Positions 1 to 7,121 of a DNA stretch of 9,858 nucleotides are shown piece after piece (within the stretch, counting starts at the first letter, position 1; each line of letters starts with the position of its first letter). Where the stretch lies: contig JALWBK010000138.1 of NCBI GenBank assembly GCA_027037155.1, positions 1-9,858 on the forward strand, given 5' to 3'. The notes below the pieces were generated by a model. It was given only the letters and a program-made list of their open reading frames with translations, did not search any database and was not told the origin of the DNA. A program made the position numbers and the translations under genes. This DNA is from a bacterium (lineage in GTDB: Bacteria > Thermosulfidibacterota > Thermosulfidibacteria > Thermosulfidibacterales > Thermosulfidibacteraceae).

Positions 1-1
1 T

Positions 2-25
2 TCACACCTCCTGTGTTTGGTGTGA
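2..25 (+). terminator. Small hairpin, possible weak terminator
   Basis: A perfect 7-bp inverted repeat (TCACACC at 2-8, GGTGTGA at 19-25) with a 10-base loop, followed by TTTTG. It could be a weak terminator of a gene off the left edge, or a dyad operator. The window edge prevents a choice. Confidence 0.35.
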
Positions 26-42
26 TTTTGTGACCATTGTTT

Positions 43-82
43 GATACCCCCTTGGAGGTAAAGCCTTCAAGGGGGTATCTTT
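43..82 (+). terminator. Strong Rho-independent terminator
   Basis: A perfect 12-bp inverted repeat (GATACCCCCTTG at 43-54, CAAGGGGGTATC at 68-79) extends inward by four more pairs, including one G-U, to a TAAAG loop at 59-63. A short T run (TTT at 80-82, then a T-rich stretch) follows on the + strand only. It therefore most likely ends a rightward transcript entering from the left edge and insulates the gene at 119. Confidence 0.75.
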
Positions 83-118
83 GTAACTCTTTTCTATTAC
101 CGGGACACAATTTTTCTT

Positions 119-586
119 ATGCCACCTCCACCCTACCTAACACAGGCCGAGGCAGAAAAAGAAAGGCTTACAGAAAGGCTTGAAGAGTGTCTGAGAAGAG
201 GCGATCCCAAAGCCTTTGAGAAGATTTTGAAGACCCTTTTTGCAAGCATACCGTATGAGTGGTACAGAAGCAACGAGATATCACGCTATGAAGGTTACTA
301 CGCCAGCGTGGTCTACAGCTTTCTCACAGGTGCCGGTTTGGAGGTGATAGCAGAAGACTACACCAACAGAGGTAGGATAGATTTAACCATACTTTTTGAA
401 GACAAGTGCTACATCTTAGAGTTTAAAGTGGTAGAACTGGAACCGGAAGGCAAGGCACTCAACCAAATTGAACAGAAGGGTTACACCCGCAAGTATATAG
501 GAAAGTTTGCGAAAATCTATCTGATGGGGATAGAGTTCAGCAAAGAACAGAAGAATCTTGTAGGCTTCGAATGGAGAGAAATCTGA
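119..586 (+). CDS. Stand-alone PD-(D/E)XK nuclease-like domain protein (PDDEXK_9/DUF1703 type)
   Basis: The 155-residue protein matches the C-terminal nuclease-like domain of bacterial proteins that pair an N-terminal AAA-ATPase-like domain (PF09820 type) with PF08011. Visible marks are LFASIPY (40-46), YEGYYASVVYSFL (57-69), GRID with D88, and the core E101-F-K103 in ILEFK, followed by QIEQKGY (116-122) and a MGIEFS strand (136-141). D88, E101 and K103 form a complete D...ExK set, so the fold could be active; the true substrate is unknown for the family. Full family members are usually several hundred residues, and here the ATPase half is absent. The reading frame is open only back to position 62 (TAA at 59-61), with a terminator in between. 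The ATG at 119 is the only good start but has no Shine-Dalgarno. TTGTAA (81-86) and CACAAT (106-111) are a poor promoter match with 19-bp spacing. It could be a decayed remnant or a genuine single-domain gene. It converges with the gene at 590. Confidence 0.75.
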   Translation: MPPPPYLTQAEAEKERLTERLEECLRRGDPKAFEKILKTLFASIPYEWYRSNEISRYEGYYASVVYSFLTGAGLEVIAEDYTNRGRIDLTILFEDKCYILEFKVVELEPEGKALNQIEQKGYTRKYIGKFAKIYLMGIEFSKEQKNLVGFEWREI

Positions 587-589
587 ACC

Positions 590-1195
590 CTACCCTTCAG
601 GGGTCTGCTGAAATACGAGCAACTTACGGTACGCCACCGCTGTAACCACCCATCCCACAAGCATCATCAAAAAGCCAAGTCCCAGAACCAGCGTGCCCAT
701 GGCGCCATAAAAGAGGAGATTCCCACCTGTGGCAAAGGAACCCAGTCCACTGTGGTAGGATATGGCATGGTACGCCCGCGCCAGAAAGTAAACCCCTGCA
801 ACGAAAGAGATATAAAACAGCACTACCGCAACAATCACATGCCGCGAGTAGGGCATAAGCAACATGATTAGGGCATCAAAGTCTGAAGAAGTCATCTTCC
901 CGCTGTAGTGGGTCAGAAACTCCTCCAAGGCACCCATGGCTGGCTTTAAAGCCAGAAGGGAAAGGGCTATCCCCAAAAGATAGAAAACAAAGTACAGTGC
1001 GGTGTTTCGGAATATAGCCTTATCCTGATACCCCTTGGAAATCTTTTTATGAGCAACAAATAGAAAAACCCACGAGAGAATCCCGGCTATGTACGAGGCA
1101 AAGGGAAGCACAGTCAAGAACTGAAAGATTACGGCCCAGAATCCTAAGGAAGCTCCCACTTTGACGTCAAGATTCCTCTCCAACCTTACCTCCAT
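590..1195 (-). CDS. DUF996-like integral membrane protein
   Basis: A 201-residue protein with about six predicted hydrophobic segments (roughly residues 13-31, 33-49, 64-83, 120-138, 155-173 and 172-190). The loop [16 protein letters not shown] (49-64) and the ending [12 protein letters not shown] (181-192) resemble DUF996 (PF06195), a family without known function; the match is from memory of the family pattern. It is the last gene of the leftward era-xerD operon. An in-frame ATG also exists at 1234, but 1195 is preferred because it shortens the overlap with xerD to 29 bp and places AGAAGGG just upstream, though only 3 nt from the ATG. A TTG at 1183, preceded by GGAGGTAAGG, is a serious alternative. 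There is no signal peptide beyond the first membrane segment. No terminator is evident at the convergent 3' junction (587-589). The membrane location is secure; the function is not known. Confidence 0.7.
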   Translation of the reverse strand: MEVRLERNLDVKVGASLGFWAVIFQFLTVLPFASYIAGILSWVFLFVAHKKISKGYQDKAIFRNTALYFVFYLLGIALSLLALKPAMGALEEFLTHYSGKMTSSDFDALIMLLMPYSRHVIVAVVLFYISFVAGVYFLARAYHAISYHSGLGSFATGGNLLFYGAMGTLVLGLGFLMMLVGWVVTAVAYRKLLVFQQTPEG

Positions 1196-2042
1196 AAACC
1201 CTTCTGTAAAGCCTCTCCAGCTCTGGATTTGCAACAGCGGTGTACACCTGAGTGGTCTTTATACTGGCGTGTCCGAGAAGCTCCTGAACCGCCCTCAAAT
1301 CCGCTCCTCCCATAAGTATGTGGGTGGCAAAGGAGTGTCTCAGAACATGGGGATGCACCTTCTCAGGATCTATGCCTGCCTTCAAAGCGTACTCCTTCAC
1401 TATCTGCCAGAGCCTCTGTCTGGTAAGCTTTCTACCTCTGCGATTTACGAAAACATAAGGGCTGTTGAAACTCCTAACCTTCATGTACTCGGCAAGCCAC
1501 TTGAGGGCCTCAAGGTTAACGGGAACCACCCTATCCTTCTTTCCCTTGGACTGCTTAACAAAGACCAGCCCCCTATTGAAATCAACGTTTTCGGTTTTCA
1601 ACTCACACAGCTCTGAGACCCTCAAACCACAAGCGTACATCAGCTCCAGTATGGCCCTATCTCTTAATCCAAGCTCCGTAGTTACATCGGGGGCCTCCAA
1701 CAGCCTCTCTACCTCCTCCACTGTGAGATACTCAGGCAGCCTCTCCCATGCCCTGGGCTTCTCAAGCTCCTCAAATCCGTCCTCAACCTCAACCCCTCTC
1801 TTTCTCAAAAAAAGCACAAACTGCCTTACAGAAGAGAGCTTTCTCCTTATGGTGGCAGGTGTGCGGGAAAGACCGTAGAGATAAAAAACAAAGCTACTCA
1901 ACGACTCATAATCAAAGCGCTCTCCCACAGCGTTCAAATACTCCCTAACATCCCTCACGTACGCCTCGGCGGTTTTCAGCGACAGGCCCTTCTCCATTAC
2001 AAGATGGACCTCAAACTCATCCACCAGCCCTTTTAGGCTCAT
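1167..2042 (-). CDS. xerD: Tyrosine recombinase XerD
   Basis: A site-specific recombinase that acts with XerC at dif to resolve chromosome dimers at the septum. The 291-residue protein has an N-terminal SAM-like core-binding domain (about 1-95) and a catalytic domain (about 105-280). The full catalytic set is visible: R141 (CGLRVSE), K166 (SKGKKDR), H232 and R235 (HVLRH), H258 (LLGHAS) and nucleophile Y267. H232 to Y267 is 35 residues, as in E. coli Xer[17 protein letters not shown] favours XerD over XerC. The tail is unusual: Y-TAV replaces the common Y-THV, and the ending [13 protein letters not shown] lacks the usual HPR(A/G) motif. The start overlaps the era stop as ATGA (2042-2039), suggesting translational coupling, with GGAGGAG upstream inside era. 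The D rather than C assignment rests on motif flavour and on the second Xer at 4256 being C-like. Confidence 0.92.
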   Translation of the reverse strand: MSLKGLVDEFEVHLVMEKGLSLKTAEAYVRDVREYLNAVGERFDYESLSSFVFYLYGLSRTPATIRRKLSSVRQFVLFLRKRGVEVEDGFEELEKPRAWERLPEYLTVEEVERLLEAPDVTTELGLRDRAILELMYACGLRVSELCELKTENVDFNRGLVFVKQSKGKKDRVVPVNLEALKWLAEYMKVRSFNSPYVFVNRRGRKLTRQRLWQIVKEYALKAGIDPEKVHPHVLRHSFATHILMGGADLRAVQELLGHASIKTTQVYTAVANPELERLYRRVYGGKVGEES

Positions 2043-2881
2043 ACCCTGCTCTTCTCCTCCACCACCGAGAGATCCAAAAAGACCTTCTTGCCAAACTTCT
2101 CCTCCATCTCCTGACGTGCCATGGTTCCTATGGCCTTAATCATCCTTCCACCTCTGCCTATAACCATGGCCTTAACAGAAGGCCTCTCCACCACGATAAA
2201 AGCCTGCACGTAAACCCTGCCCTCTCCCACATCCACCTCTCCCACCTCTACCCTTATTCCACGGGCCACAGGCCCCTTAATCTTTGAAAGCACCTTCTCC
2301 CTTATGATATCGTGCAAAATAGGCTTCTGATCCACATCAACCAGATACGCAGGTGGCTCTCCCTCCCTGCCCTTTAAGTACTTCGCAGTGGTTTTAAGCA
2401 ACTCATCAATGTTGGCTCCCCTCCTCGCTGAAATGGGCACAATCTCATCCCAGTAAAGCTCCTCCGAAATTTCCTGTATAAAGGGAAGCAGTCTCTCCTT
2501 GGGAACTCCGTCTATCTTGTTTATCACAATGAAGATGGGCACCTTACCCTTGAAGTGCGCCAGCTTCTCTAATACGCTCTGATCCTCCTTAGTAAGGCCC
2601 GTATGGGCATCTATAAGAAAGTAAATCAAATCCGTATCCAGCACCTCCTTCATTCCCTCTGCCATGGACTCCTCGTCTCTCTCATCCCTGGGCTTCAAAA
2701 AGCCCGGCGTATCCACGAAGAAAACCCTTAAACCTGCAAGCTCCCTCTCTCCAACAATGGCCGTGGCGGTGGTACCTGGCACCGGCGTAACCCCCGCTAT
2801 TTTTCTGTTCAAAAGCCTGTTTATCAGCGTGCTTTTACCAACGTTGGCCTTACCGAGGATTGTCACCTTTGCCCACTTCAT
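2039..2881 (-). CDS. era: GTPase Era, short-tailed variant
   Basis: An essential Ras-like GTPase that binds 16S rRNA near its 3' end and aids 30S assembly. The 280-residue protein shows G1 GKANVGKST (10-18), a switch I region PGTTAT (35-40), G3 DTPG (57-60), G4 NKID (121-124), G5 SAR (151-153) and a C-terminal type II KH domain with the GRGG loop (242-245) and the VFLDL strand (267-271). The KH domain separates it from Der and MnmE. Two features depart from typical Era. Switch I reads PGTTA rather than QTTR, and the protein ends soon after the last KH strand, lacking the roughly 20-residue W...LGY tail of most homologues (usual length about 290-300). Upstream in-frame starts up to 2971 would add 30 residues unlike Era. 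ATG 2881 is chosen because AAGGAG (2893-2888) sits 6 nt away and [10 protein letters not shown] matches family N-termini. It is the first gene of the leftward operon. Confidence 0.93.
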   Translation of the reverse strand: MKWAKVTILGKANVGKSTLINRLLNRKIAGVTPVPGTTATAIVGERELAGLRVFFVDTPGFLKPRDERDEESMAEGMKEVLDTDLIYFLIDAHTGLTKEDQSVLEKLAHFKGKVPIFIVINKIDGVPKERLLPFIQEISEELYWDEIVPISARRGANIDELLKTTAKYLKGREGEPPAYLVDVDQKPILHDIIREKVLSKIKGPVARGIRVEVGEVDVGEGRVYVQAFIVVERPSVKAMVIGRGGRMIKAIGTMARQEMEEKFGKKVFLDLSVVEEKSRV

Positions 2882-2931
2882 GCTATGCTCCTTCTTTGAT
2901 TTTGAGATAATTATAGGGCAGGAAGGGGAAA
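2882..2931. promoter_or_regulatory. Divergent promoter region between era and yicC
   Basis: These 50 bp must drive both operons unless promoters lie inside the genes. On the minus strand a perfect TATAAT lies at 2915-2910, though no good -35 is seen at 16-18 bp. On the plus strand GATAAT (2906-2911) is a plausible -10, again without a clear -35. The two -10 candidates overlap at 2910-2911, so the promoters may compete. Good ribosome sites lie inside: AAGGAG for era (2893-2888) and GGAAGGGG for yicC (2921-2928). Confidence 0.45.
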
Positions 2932-3792
2932 ATGGGAACAATAAGGAGCATGACGGGCTTTGGGAGGGCAAGCGTAACGGAGGGCAACATCACCGTAAAA
3001 GTGGAGATGAAGAGCGTGAATCACAGGCACAAAGAGGTCTCTGTAAGACTACCCAAGCAGTTTCTCTTCGCCGAGCCTCATATCAGGCAGGTAATAGCCC
3101 AGTCTATTGAAAGGGGAAAGGTTGATGTGTATATTCAAGTTGAGCTTGAAGGTCTTGAAGGTAGGGAGATAAAATTAAACCGAGAGCTTGCTGTTGCGCT
3201 TTGGGAAGAGGTCAAACGGGTCTCATCAGAGATCAATGCCCCCCTGCCCAATGCAGCCATCATCTTTCGGGAAGCCTTGGAGGTGAAGAGCGAGGTTGAT
3301 GAGGACAGGATTCTACCTATAATCCTTGAAGCAACTAAGCAGGCTCTCGCCAAGCTTGTAGAATTTAGAAGTCAGGAGGGGGAAAGGTTGAAGCTGGACA
3401 TCCTGAAGAGGCTCGGCAAGCTGGAGGAGTTGGTGGACAAGGCCAACTCCATAGCAGACATTGCCGTAGAAGAGGCAAAGGCAAAGCTGATGGACAGGCT
3501 AAAGGAGCTGGAGATTGAGGATAATCGCATAGCCCAAGAGATAGCCATAATGCTGGACAAACTGGATGTAACCGAAGAGCTCGTGAGACTTCAGAGCCAC
3601 ATAAGGGCCTTTGAAGAGGCCTTGGATGCAGGCTCTCCCTGTGGGAGAAAACTAGACTTCATAACCCAGGAGATGTTTAGAGAAGCCAACACCTTAGGTG
3701 TAAAGTCGGCCTCGGTAAAGCTCTCAATGCTCGCTGTGGAGTTGAAGACCGAGATTGAGAAGATAAGGGAGCAGGTCCAAAACATAGAGTAA
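2932..3792 (+). CDS. yicC: YicC family endoribonuclease
   Basis: YicC proteins are widely conserved; E. coli YicC has been reported as an endoribonuclease affecting small RNA turnover. The 286-residue length is normal for the family. The N-terminal YicC domain begins with the signature SMTGFGRA (6-13) and continues with [15 protein letters not shown] (27-41). A charged helical middle (about 150-220, Lys/Glu-rich and likely coiled coil) leads to the C-terminal DUF1732 region with [10 protein letters not shown] (222-231) and [19 protein letters not shown] (238-256). The ATG at 2932 has GGAAGGGG directly upstream, and the Met-Ser-Met-Thr-like N-terminus fits the family. It is the first gene of the rightward operon. 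Its TAA overlaps the gmk ATG by one base (TAATG, 3790-3794). The common yicC-gmk pairing supports both calls. Cellular targets in this organism cannot be read from the sequence. Confidence 0.92.
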   Translation: MGTIRSMTGFGRASVTEGNITVKVEMKSVNHRHKEVSVRLPKQFLFAEPHIRQVIAQSIERGKVDVYIQVELEGLEGREIKLNRELAVALWEEVKRVSSEINAPLPNAAIIFREALEVKSEVDEDRILPIILEATKQALAKLVEFRSQEGERLKLDILKRLGKLEELVDKANSIADIAVEEAKAKLMDRLKELEIEDNRIAQEIAIMLDKLDVTEELVRLQSHIRAFEEALDAGSPCGRKLDFITQEMFREANTLGVKSASVKLSMLAVELKTEIEKIREQVQNIE

Positions 3793-4388
3793 TGTTCTCA
3801 AGGAAAACCGGAATACTTTTTGTCATTTCCGCCCCCTCCGGTACGGGCAAAACCACCTTGTGCAGAAGGCTCTTGAAAGAGGTAGATGGAATCACCTTCT
3901 CCATATCCTACACAACCAGAGCCCCCAGAAAGGGCGAGTCGCACGGGAAAGACTACTTCTTCGTGGATAGAAAGACCTTTGAAAAGATGATAAAAGAAGA
4001 TGCTTTCTTAGAGTACGCCTGCGTTTACGGCAACTACTACGGCACGTCCAAGGCCTTTGTGGAGGAAAGGCTCTCAAAAGGGGAAGATCTGATTCTGGAC
4101 ATAGACGTGCAGGGCGCAAAGCAGGTGTTTGAGAAGATGAAGGACGCGGTGGGCATATTTATCTTCCCCCCCAGCATTGAGGAGCTGAAAAAAAGGCTTA
4201 TAAATAGAGGCACTGATCCAATGGAAGTGATAGAAAAGAGGCTGAAGGAAGCAAAATGGGAGATAGAACAGGCAGGAATGTATCACTACTGGGTTTTAAA
4301 CGACGACTTAGAAAAAGCCTATCAGGCACTGAAATCGGTGATAATAGCCGAGAGACTGAAAAGCCACAGGCTGAAGAGAACGACCTAA
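3792..4388 (+). CDS. gmk: Guanylate kinase
   Basis: Cytosolic enzyme converting GMP and ATP to GDP and ADP in purine nucleotide recycling. The 198-residue protein is near the usual 200-210. The P-loop is APSGTGKTT (14-22). GMP-binding elements are SYTTRAPRKGE (39-49, with R43 and R46), GKDYFF (52-57), FLEYACVYGNYYGTSK (72-87) and DIDVQGA (103-109). The lid region includes NRGTDP (138-143), and the C-terminal NDD and IIAERLK segments are typical. The start is fixed by the TAATG junction with yicC. In many bacteria gmk is followed by rpoZ and coaBC; here it runs straight into xerC, whose reading frame overlaps the last 133 bp of gmk. A run of seven A (4188-4194) lies within the gene but gives no useful alternative frame. 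Confidence 0.96.
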   Translation: MFSRKTGILFVISAPSGTGKTTLCRRLLKEVDGITFSISYTTRAPRKGESHGKDYFFVDRKTFEKMIKEDAFLEYACVYGNYYGTSKAFVEERLSKGEDLILDIDVQGAKQVFEKMKDAVGIFIFPPSIEELKKRLINRGTDPMEVIEKRLKEAKWEIEQAGMYHYWVLNDDLEKAYQALKSVIIAERLKSHRLKRTT

Positions 4389-5257
4389 AGGAACTCGTTG
4401 ATGGGTTCACCCAGTACCTGATTAAAGAGCTCAACTACTCCCAGCACACGGTAAGAAACTATAAAAGAGACATCGAAGATTTCTTTTCGGTAGTCAGAAA
4501 GCCTCCACAGCAGATAACTCCCATAGACGTCTCCCTCTTCGTTCAGCACAGTGCCAAGCAAGGACTGAAACCAAGAAGCATAGCCAGAAAGCTCTCCAGC
4601 CTGAGAACCTTTTTCAGGTACCTTAAAAAGTTGAAGATAGTGAAGGATAACCCTGCAAAAGCGGTGAGCAATCCCAAGGTGGGCAAGAACCTACCGGGCT
4701 ACCTATCTAAGGAAGAGGTTGAAGAGCTGGTTAAGGCCGCAGAAACATCCATGGAGAAAGCAATAGTCCAACTCATGTACGAGACAGGCATCAGGGTCTC
4801 AGAGCTTTGCTCTTTAAACATCCAGGACGTTGATCTAAAAAGCTTGAGACTTCGCGTGAAAGGAAAGGGCAAAAGAGAGAGGATCCTCTTCTTTGGAGAA
4901 GCCGCAAAAGAGGCATTGATCAGCTATCTTAAAAGCGAGAGGATAGAGAAGGCTAAAAGGCTGTCAAAGGATCACGAGGCACTATTCATCACCAATAGAG
5001 GCAGAATCTCCGACACCACTGTGAGGAGAATTCTCAAGAAGCTCTCCATCAAAGCGGGACTTCCCAAGAACGTATACCCTCACCTTTTAAGGCACACCTT
5101 CGCCACCTATCTTTTAGAAGAAGGTGTGAACTTAAGGGGCGTGCAGGAATTATTAGGACATAAAAACATTGAAACTACGGAGGTTTACACCCATGTATCC
5201 ATACGAAGGCTTATGGAAATCTACGACAGAGCACACCCCAGGGCCAAAAACCGTTAG
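4256..5257 (+). CDS. xerC: Tyrosine recombinase XerC (start uncertain)
   Basis: Partner of XerD in dimer resolution at dif. Numbered from the ATG at 4256 (333 residues), the core-binding domain starts near residue 43 ([13 protein letters not shown]) and the catalytic domain spans about 148-325. Catalytic residues are complete: R180 (TGIRVSE), K204 (GKGKRER), H276 and R279 (HLLRH), H302 (LLGHKN) and Y311 (VYTHV), with the typical XerC ending [10 protein letters not shown] (321-330). The start is a problem. No ATG, GTG or TTG occurs in frame between 4256 and the conserved N-terminus. ATG 4256 has AAGGAAG about 6 nt upstream but adds a 42-residue basic extension read from the gmk 3' end in another frame. 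CTG 4289 or ATC 4334 would be non-canonical alternatives. XerC normally starts about where residue 43 is. The gene order xerC-hslV-hslU matches the Bacillus codV-codW-codX operon. The gene is certain; its 5' end is not. Confidence 0.9.
   Translation: MGDRTGRNVSLLGFKRRLRKSLSGTEIGDNSRETEKPQAEENDLKELVDGFTQYLIKELNYSQHTVRNYKRDIEDFFSVVRKPPQQITPIDVSLFVQHSAKQGLKPRSIARKLSSLRTFFRYLKKLKIVKDNPAKAVSNPKVGKNLPGYLSKEEVEELVKAAETSMEKAIVQLMYETGIRVSELCSLNIQDVDLKSLRLRVKGKGKRERILFFGEAAKEALISYLKSERIEKAKRLSKDHEALFITNRGRISDTTVRRILKKLSIKAGLPKNVYPHLLRHTFATYLLEEGVNLRGVQELLGHKNIETTEVYTHVSIRRLMEIYDRAHPRAKNR
5179..5184 (+). promoter_or_regulatory. Ribosome binding site of hslV inside xerC
   Basis: GGAGGT lies 8 nt before the ATG at 5193 and decides the hslV start. 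It is formed by the xerC codons for E309 and V310, directly before the catalytic Y311 codon (5186-5188). The competing in-frame TTG at 5169 has no comparable site. Confidence 0.7.
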
Positions 5258-5777
5258 CACCACAGTCCTCTGTATAAAGAGGGATAACAGGGTTGTTATG
5301 GCGGCAGACGGCCAAGTGACGCTTGGCTCCACAGTGCTCAAGGCAGAGGCAAAGAAGGTGAGGAAGATCTACCACGACAAGGTGTTAGTGGGCTTTGCCG
5401 GAGCCTCTGCAGATGCCATAACGCTCATGATGAGATTAGAGGGCAAGCTTGAGGAGTACGGCGGCAATCTGGCAAGGGCCGTGGTGGAACTGGCCAAGGA
5501 CTGGCGTATGGACAAAGCCTTGAGAAGACTTGAAGCCCTCATGGCGGTTGCCAATAAAGAAAGAGCCTTTCTCGTCTCCGGTACTGGCGATGTGATGGAG
5601 CCCGACGATGGGATAATAGCCATAGGTTCAGGCGGCGCCTACGCGCTGGCTGCGGCAAGAGCCCTTGTAAAACACTCATCTCTTGACTTAAAAGAGATTG
5701 TATTAGAAGCCATGAGGATAGCTGCAGATATTTGTATTTACACTAACCACAACATAACAGTTGAGGAGTTGAGATGA
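5193..5777 (+). CDS. hslV: ATP-dependent protease peptidase subunit HslV
   Basis: Proteasome beta-like N-terminal threonine peptidase that forms a double hexamer capped by HslU in the cytosol. The 194-residue product must be cut before T23. The mature part then reads TTVLCIKRD with T1, D17 (AADGQ), K33 and G45 (GFAGASADA) at the same mature positions as in E. coli HslV. Further family marks are [36 protein letters not shown] and the ending [15 protein letters not shown]. Most HslV have only Met or a few residues before Thr1; here the leader is 22 residues, ending in Ser rather than Gly at -1. No other ATG, GTG or TTG lies between 5193 and the Thr codon at 5259. The start overlaps the xerC end by 65 bp; the stop overlaps hslU as ATGA (5774-5777), which fits coupled synthesis of the two subunits. 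Confidence 0.94.
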   Translation: MYPYEGLWKSTTEHTPGPKTVSTTVLCIKRDNRVVMAADGQVTLGSTVLKAEAKKVRKIYHDKVLVGFAGASADAITLMMRLEGKLEEYGGNLARAVVELAKDWRMDKALRRLEALMAVANKERAFLVSGTGDVMEPDDGIIAIGSGGAYALAAARALVKHSSLDLKEIVLEAMRIAADICIYTNHNITVEELR

Positions 5778-7120
5778 ACGCTAAAGAGCTAACTCCACAG
5801 GAGATTGTGAGGGAACTTGATAAGTACATAATCGGGCAATCCAAGGCCAAAAAGGCCGTTGCCATAGCCCTAAGGAACCGATGGAGAAGGCAGCAGCTTC
5901 CCCCTGAAATCAGGGACGAGGTGCTGCCCAAAAATATTCTCATGATAGGACCCACCGGTGTGGGAAAGACAGAGATTGCACGCCGGTTGGCCAGACTCGC
6001 CAATGCCCCCTTCGTCAAGGTGGAGGCATCCAAATTCACCGAAGTGGGCTACGTGGGAAGGGATGTGGAGTCCATAATCAGGGATCTTACCAAAGTGGCT
6101 GTACGGATGGTGAAGGAGGAAAAGGAGAGGGAGGTACAGGAGAAGGCCCGCCTCTTTGCCGAAGAGAAGATACTGGATCTGCTTCTTCCACTTCCAAAGG
6201 GCAAATTCGGCTTAGACCCTGAGACCTTGGAACAACACAAACGGACCAAGGAACAGTTTAGACAGCTACTGAGAGAAGGGAAACTGGACAATAGGGATGT
6301 GGAAGTAGAGGTGGAGGACAAAAGCAGTATGCCCATGATAGAGGTGATACCGGTCACCGGCATGGAGGACATGGATCTCAGCATAAGGGAGATGTTGGGC
6401 AACCTCTTCCCCAAAAAGATGAAAAAGAAGAGAATGAAGGTGAGAGACGCCCTTGAGTACCTGACAAAACAGGAAGCCGAAAGGCTTATAGATATGGACG
6501 AGGTGGTAAAGGAAGCCATCCAAAGAGTGGAACAGACAGGCATTGTCTTCATTGACGAGATTGACAAGATAGCGGGCAGGGAACACACTCATGGTCCCGA
6601 CGTATCAAGGGAGGGGGTGCAGAGAGACCTCTTACCACTGGTTGAAGGAACCTCTGTAACTACACGCTACGGCGTGGTTCGCACCGATCACATCCTCTTC
6701 ATAGCCGCAGGGGCCTTCCACGTCTCTAAGCCTTCAGACCTTATACCAGAACTGCAGGGGCGTTTTCCCATAAGGGTGGAGCTTGATCCTCTAACCAAAG
6801 AAGACTTCGTCAGGATCCTCACGGAACCCCAAAACGCCTTAACCAAGCAGTACAAGGCGCTGCTTGCCACAGAGGGAGTGGAAATAGAGTTCACAGAAGA
6901 CGGCATAGACCGCATTGCGGAAATAGCGGTTATGCTCAACGAGAGGATGGAGAACATAGGGGCAAGGAGGCTTTACACCGTCATGGAAAAGCTGCTTGAA
7001 GATGTCTCCTTCAACGCCCCCAATATGAAGGGAGAGAAGGTAGTGGTGGACAGAAAGTACGTGGATGAACACCTCACCGACGTAATAAAAGACGAAGACT
7101 TGAGCAAGTACATACTTTAA
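5774..7120 (+). CDS. hslU: HslU, ATPase subunit of the HslVU protease
   Basis: AAA+ unfoldase hexamer that recognises, unfolds and feeds substrates into HslV. The 448 residues match the usual 440-460. Visible are the N-terminal [17 protein letters not shown] (6-22), Walker A GPTGVGKT (59-66), the pore loop GYVGRD (92-97), the HslU-specific I-domain (about 110-245, Lys/Glu-rich), Walker B VFIDEID (258-264), the arginine finger region ELQGRFP with R330, sensor 2 GARR (396-399), and the C-terminal tail EDLSKYIL (441-448) that docks between HslV subunits. The start overlaps hslV (ATGA) with GAGGAG at 5763-5768. A 1-bp gap separates it from the M50 protease gene. HslU heat-shock control is known in other bacteria; nothing in the sequence here shows a dedicated promoter. 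No irregularity is seen. Confidence 0.97.
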   Translation: MNAKELTPQEIVRELDKYIIGQSKAKKAVAIALRNRWRRQQLPPEIRDEVLPKNILMIGPTGVGKTEIARRLARLANAPFVKVEASKFTEVGYVGRDVESIIRDLTKVAVRMVKEEKEREVQEKARLFAEEKILDLLLPLPKGKFGLDPETLEQHKRTKEQFRQLLREGKLDNRDVEVEVEDKSSMPMIEVIPVTGMEDMDLSIREMLGNLFPKKMKKKRMKVRDALEYLTKQEAERLIDMDEVVKEAIQRVEQTGIVFIDEIDKIAGREHTHGPDVSREGVQRDLLPLVEGTSVTTRYGVVRTDHILFIAAGAFHVSKPSDLIPELQGRFPIRVELDPLTKEDFVRILTEPQNALTKQYKALLATEGVEIEFTEDGIDRIAEIAVMLNERMENIGARRLYTVMEKLLEDVSFNAPNMKGEKVVVDRKYVDEHLTDVIKDEDLSKYIL

Positions 7121-7121
7121 A

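Noticed and set aside
119..586. Restriction, retron or other defence island around the nuclease-like gene
   Set aside because: Its neighbours are all core genes and no methylase, helicase, reverse transcriptase or repeat array is visible.
586..604. Bidirectional terminator between the convergent genes
   Set aside because: Only a 4-bp CCCT/AGGG pairing is possible and no T run follows on either strand.
1161..1878. Plus-strand open frames opposite xerD
   Set aside because: Low-complexity, Ser/Leu-rich translations antisense to a gene with all catalytic motifs; no ribosome site or family match.
2895..2920. AT-rich dyad between the operons as a dif site for XerC/XerD
   Set aside because: The segment around GATAATTATAGGG lacks two recognisable 11-bp Xer arms around a 6-bp centre; it is better explained by promoter -10 elements.
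2882..2971. N-terminal extension of 30 residues on Era
   Set aside because: The extra residues are Ser/Pro-rich and unlike Era, would overlap yicC and the promoter, and ATG 2881 has a well-placed AAGGAG.
4188..4194. Run of seven A in gmk as a programmed frameshift site feeding xerC
   Set aside because: The xerC frame has a TGA at 4214-4216 just downstream, so slippage here could not produce a gmk-xerC fusion.
6049..6592. Minus-strand open frames opposite hslU
   Set aside because: Antisense to the I-domain and Walker B coding region; Ser-rich reading typical of antisense of Lys/Glu codons.
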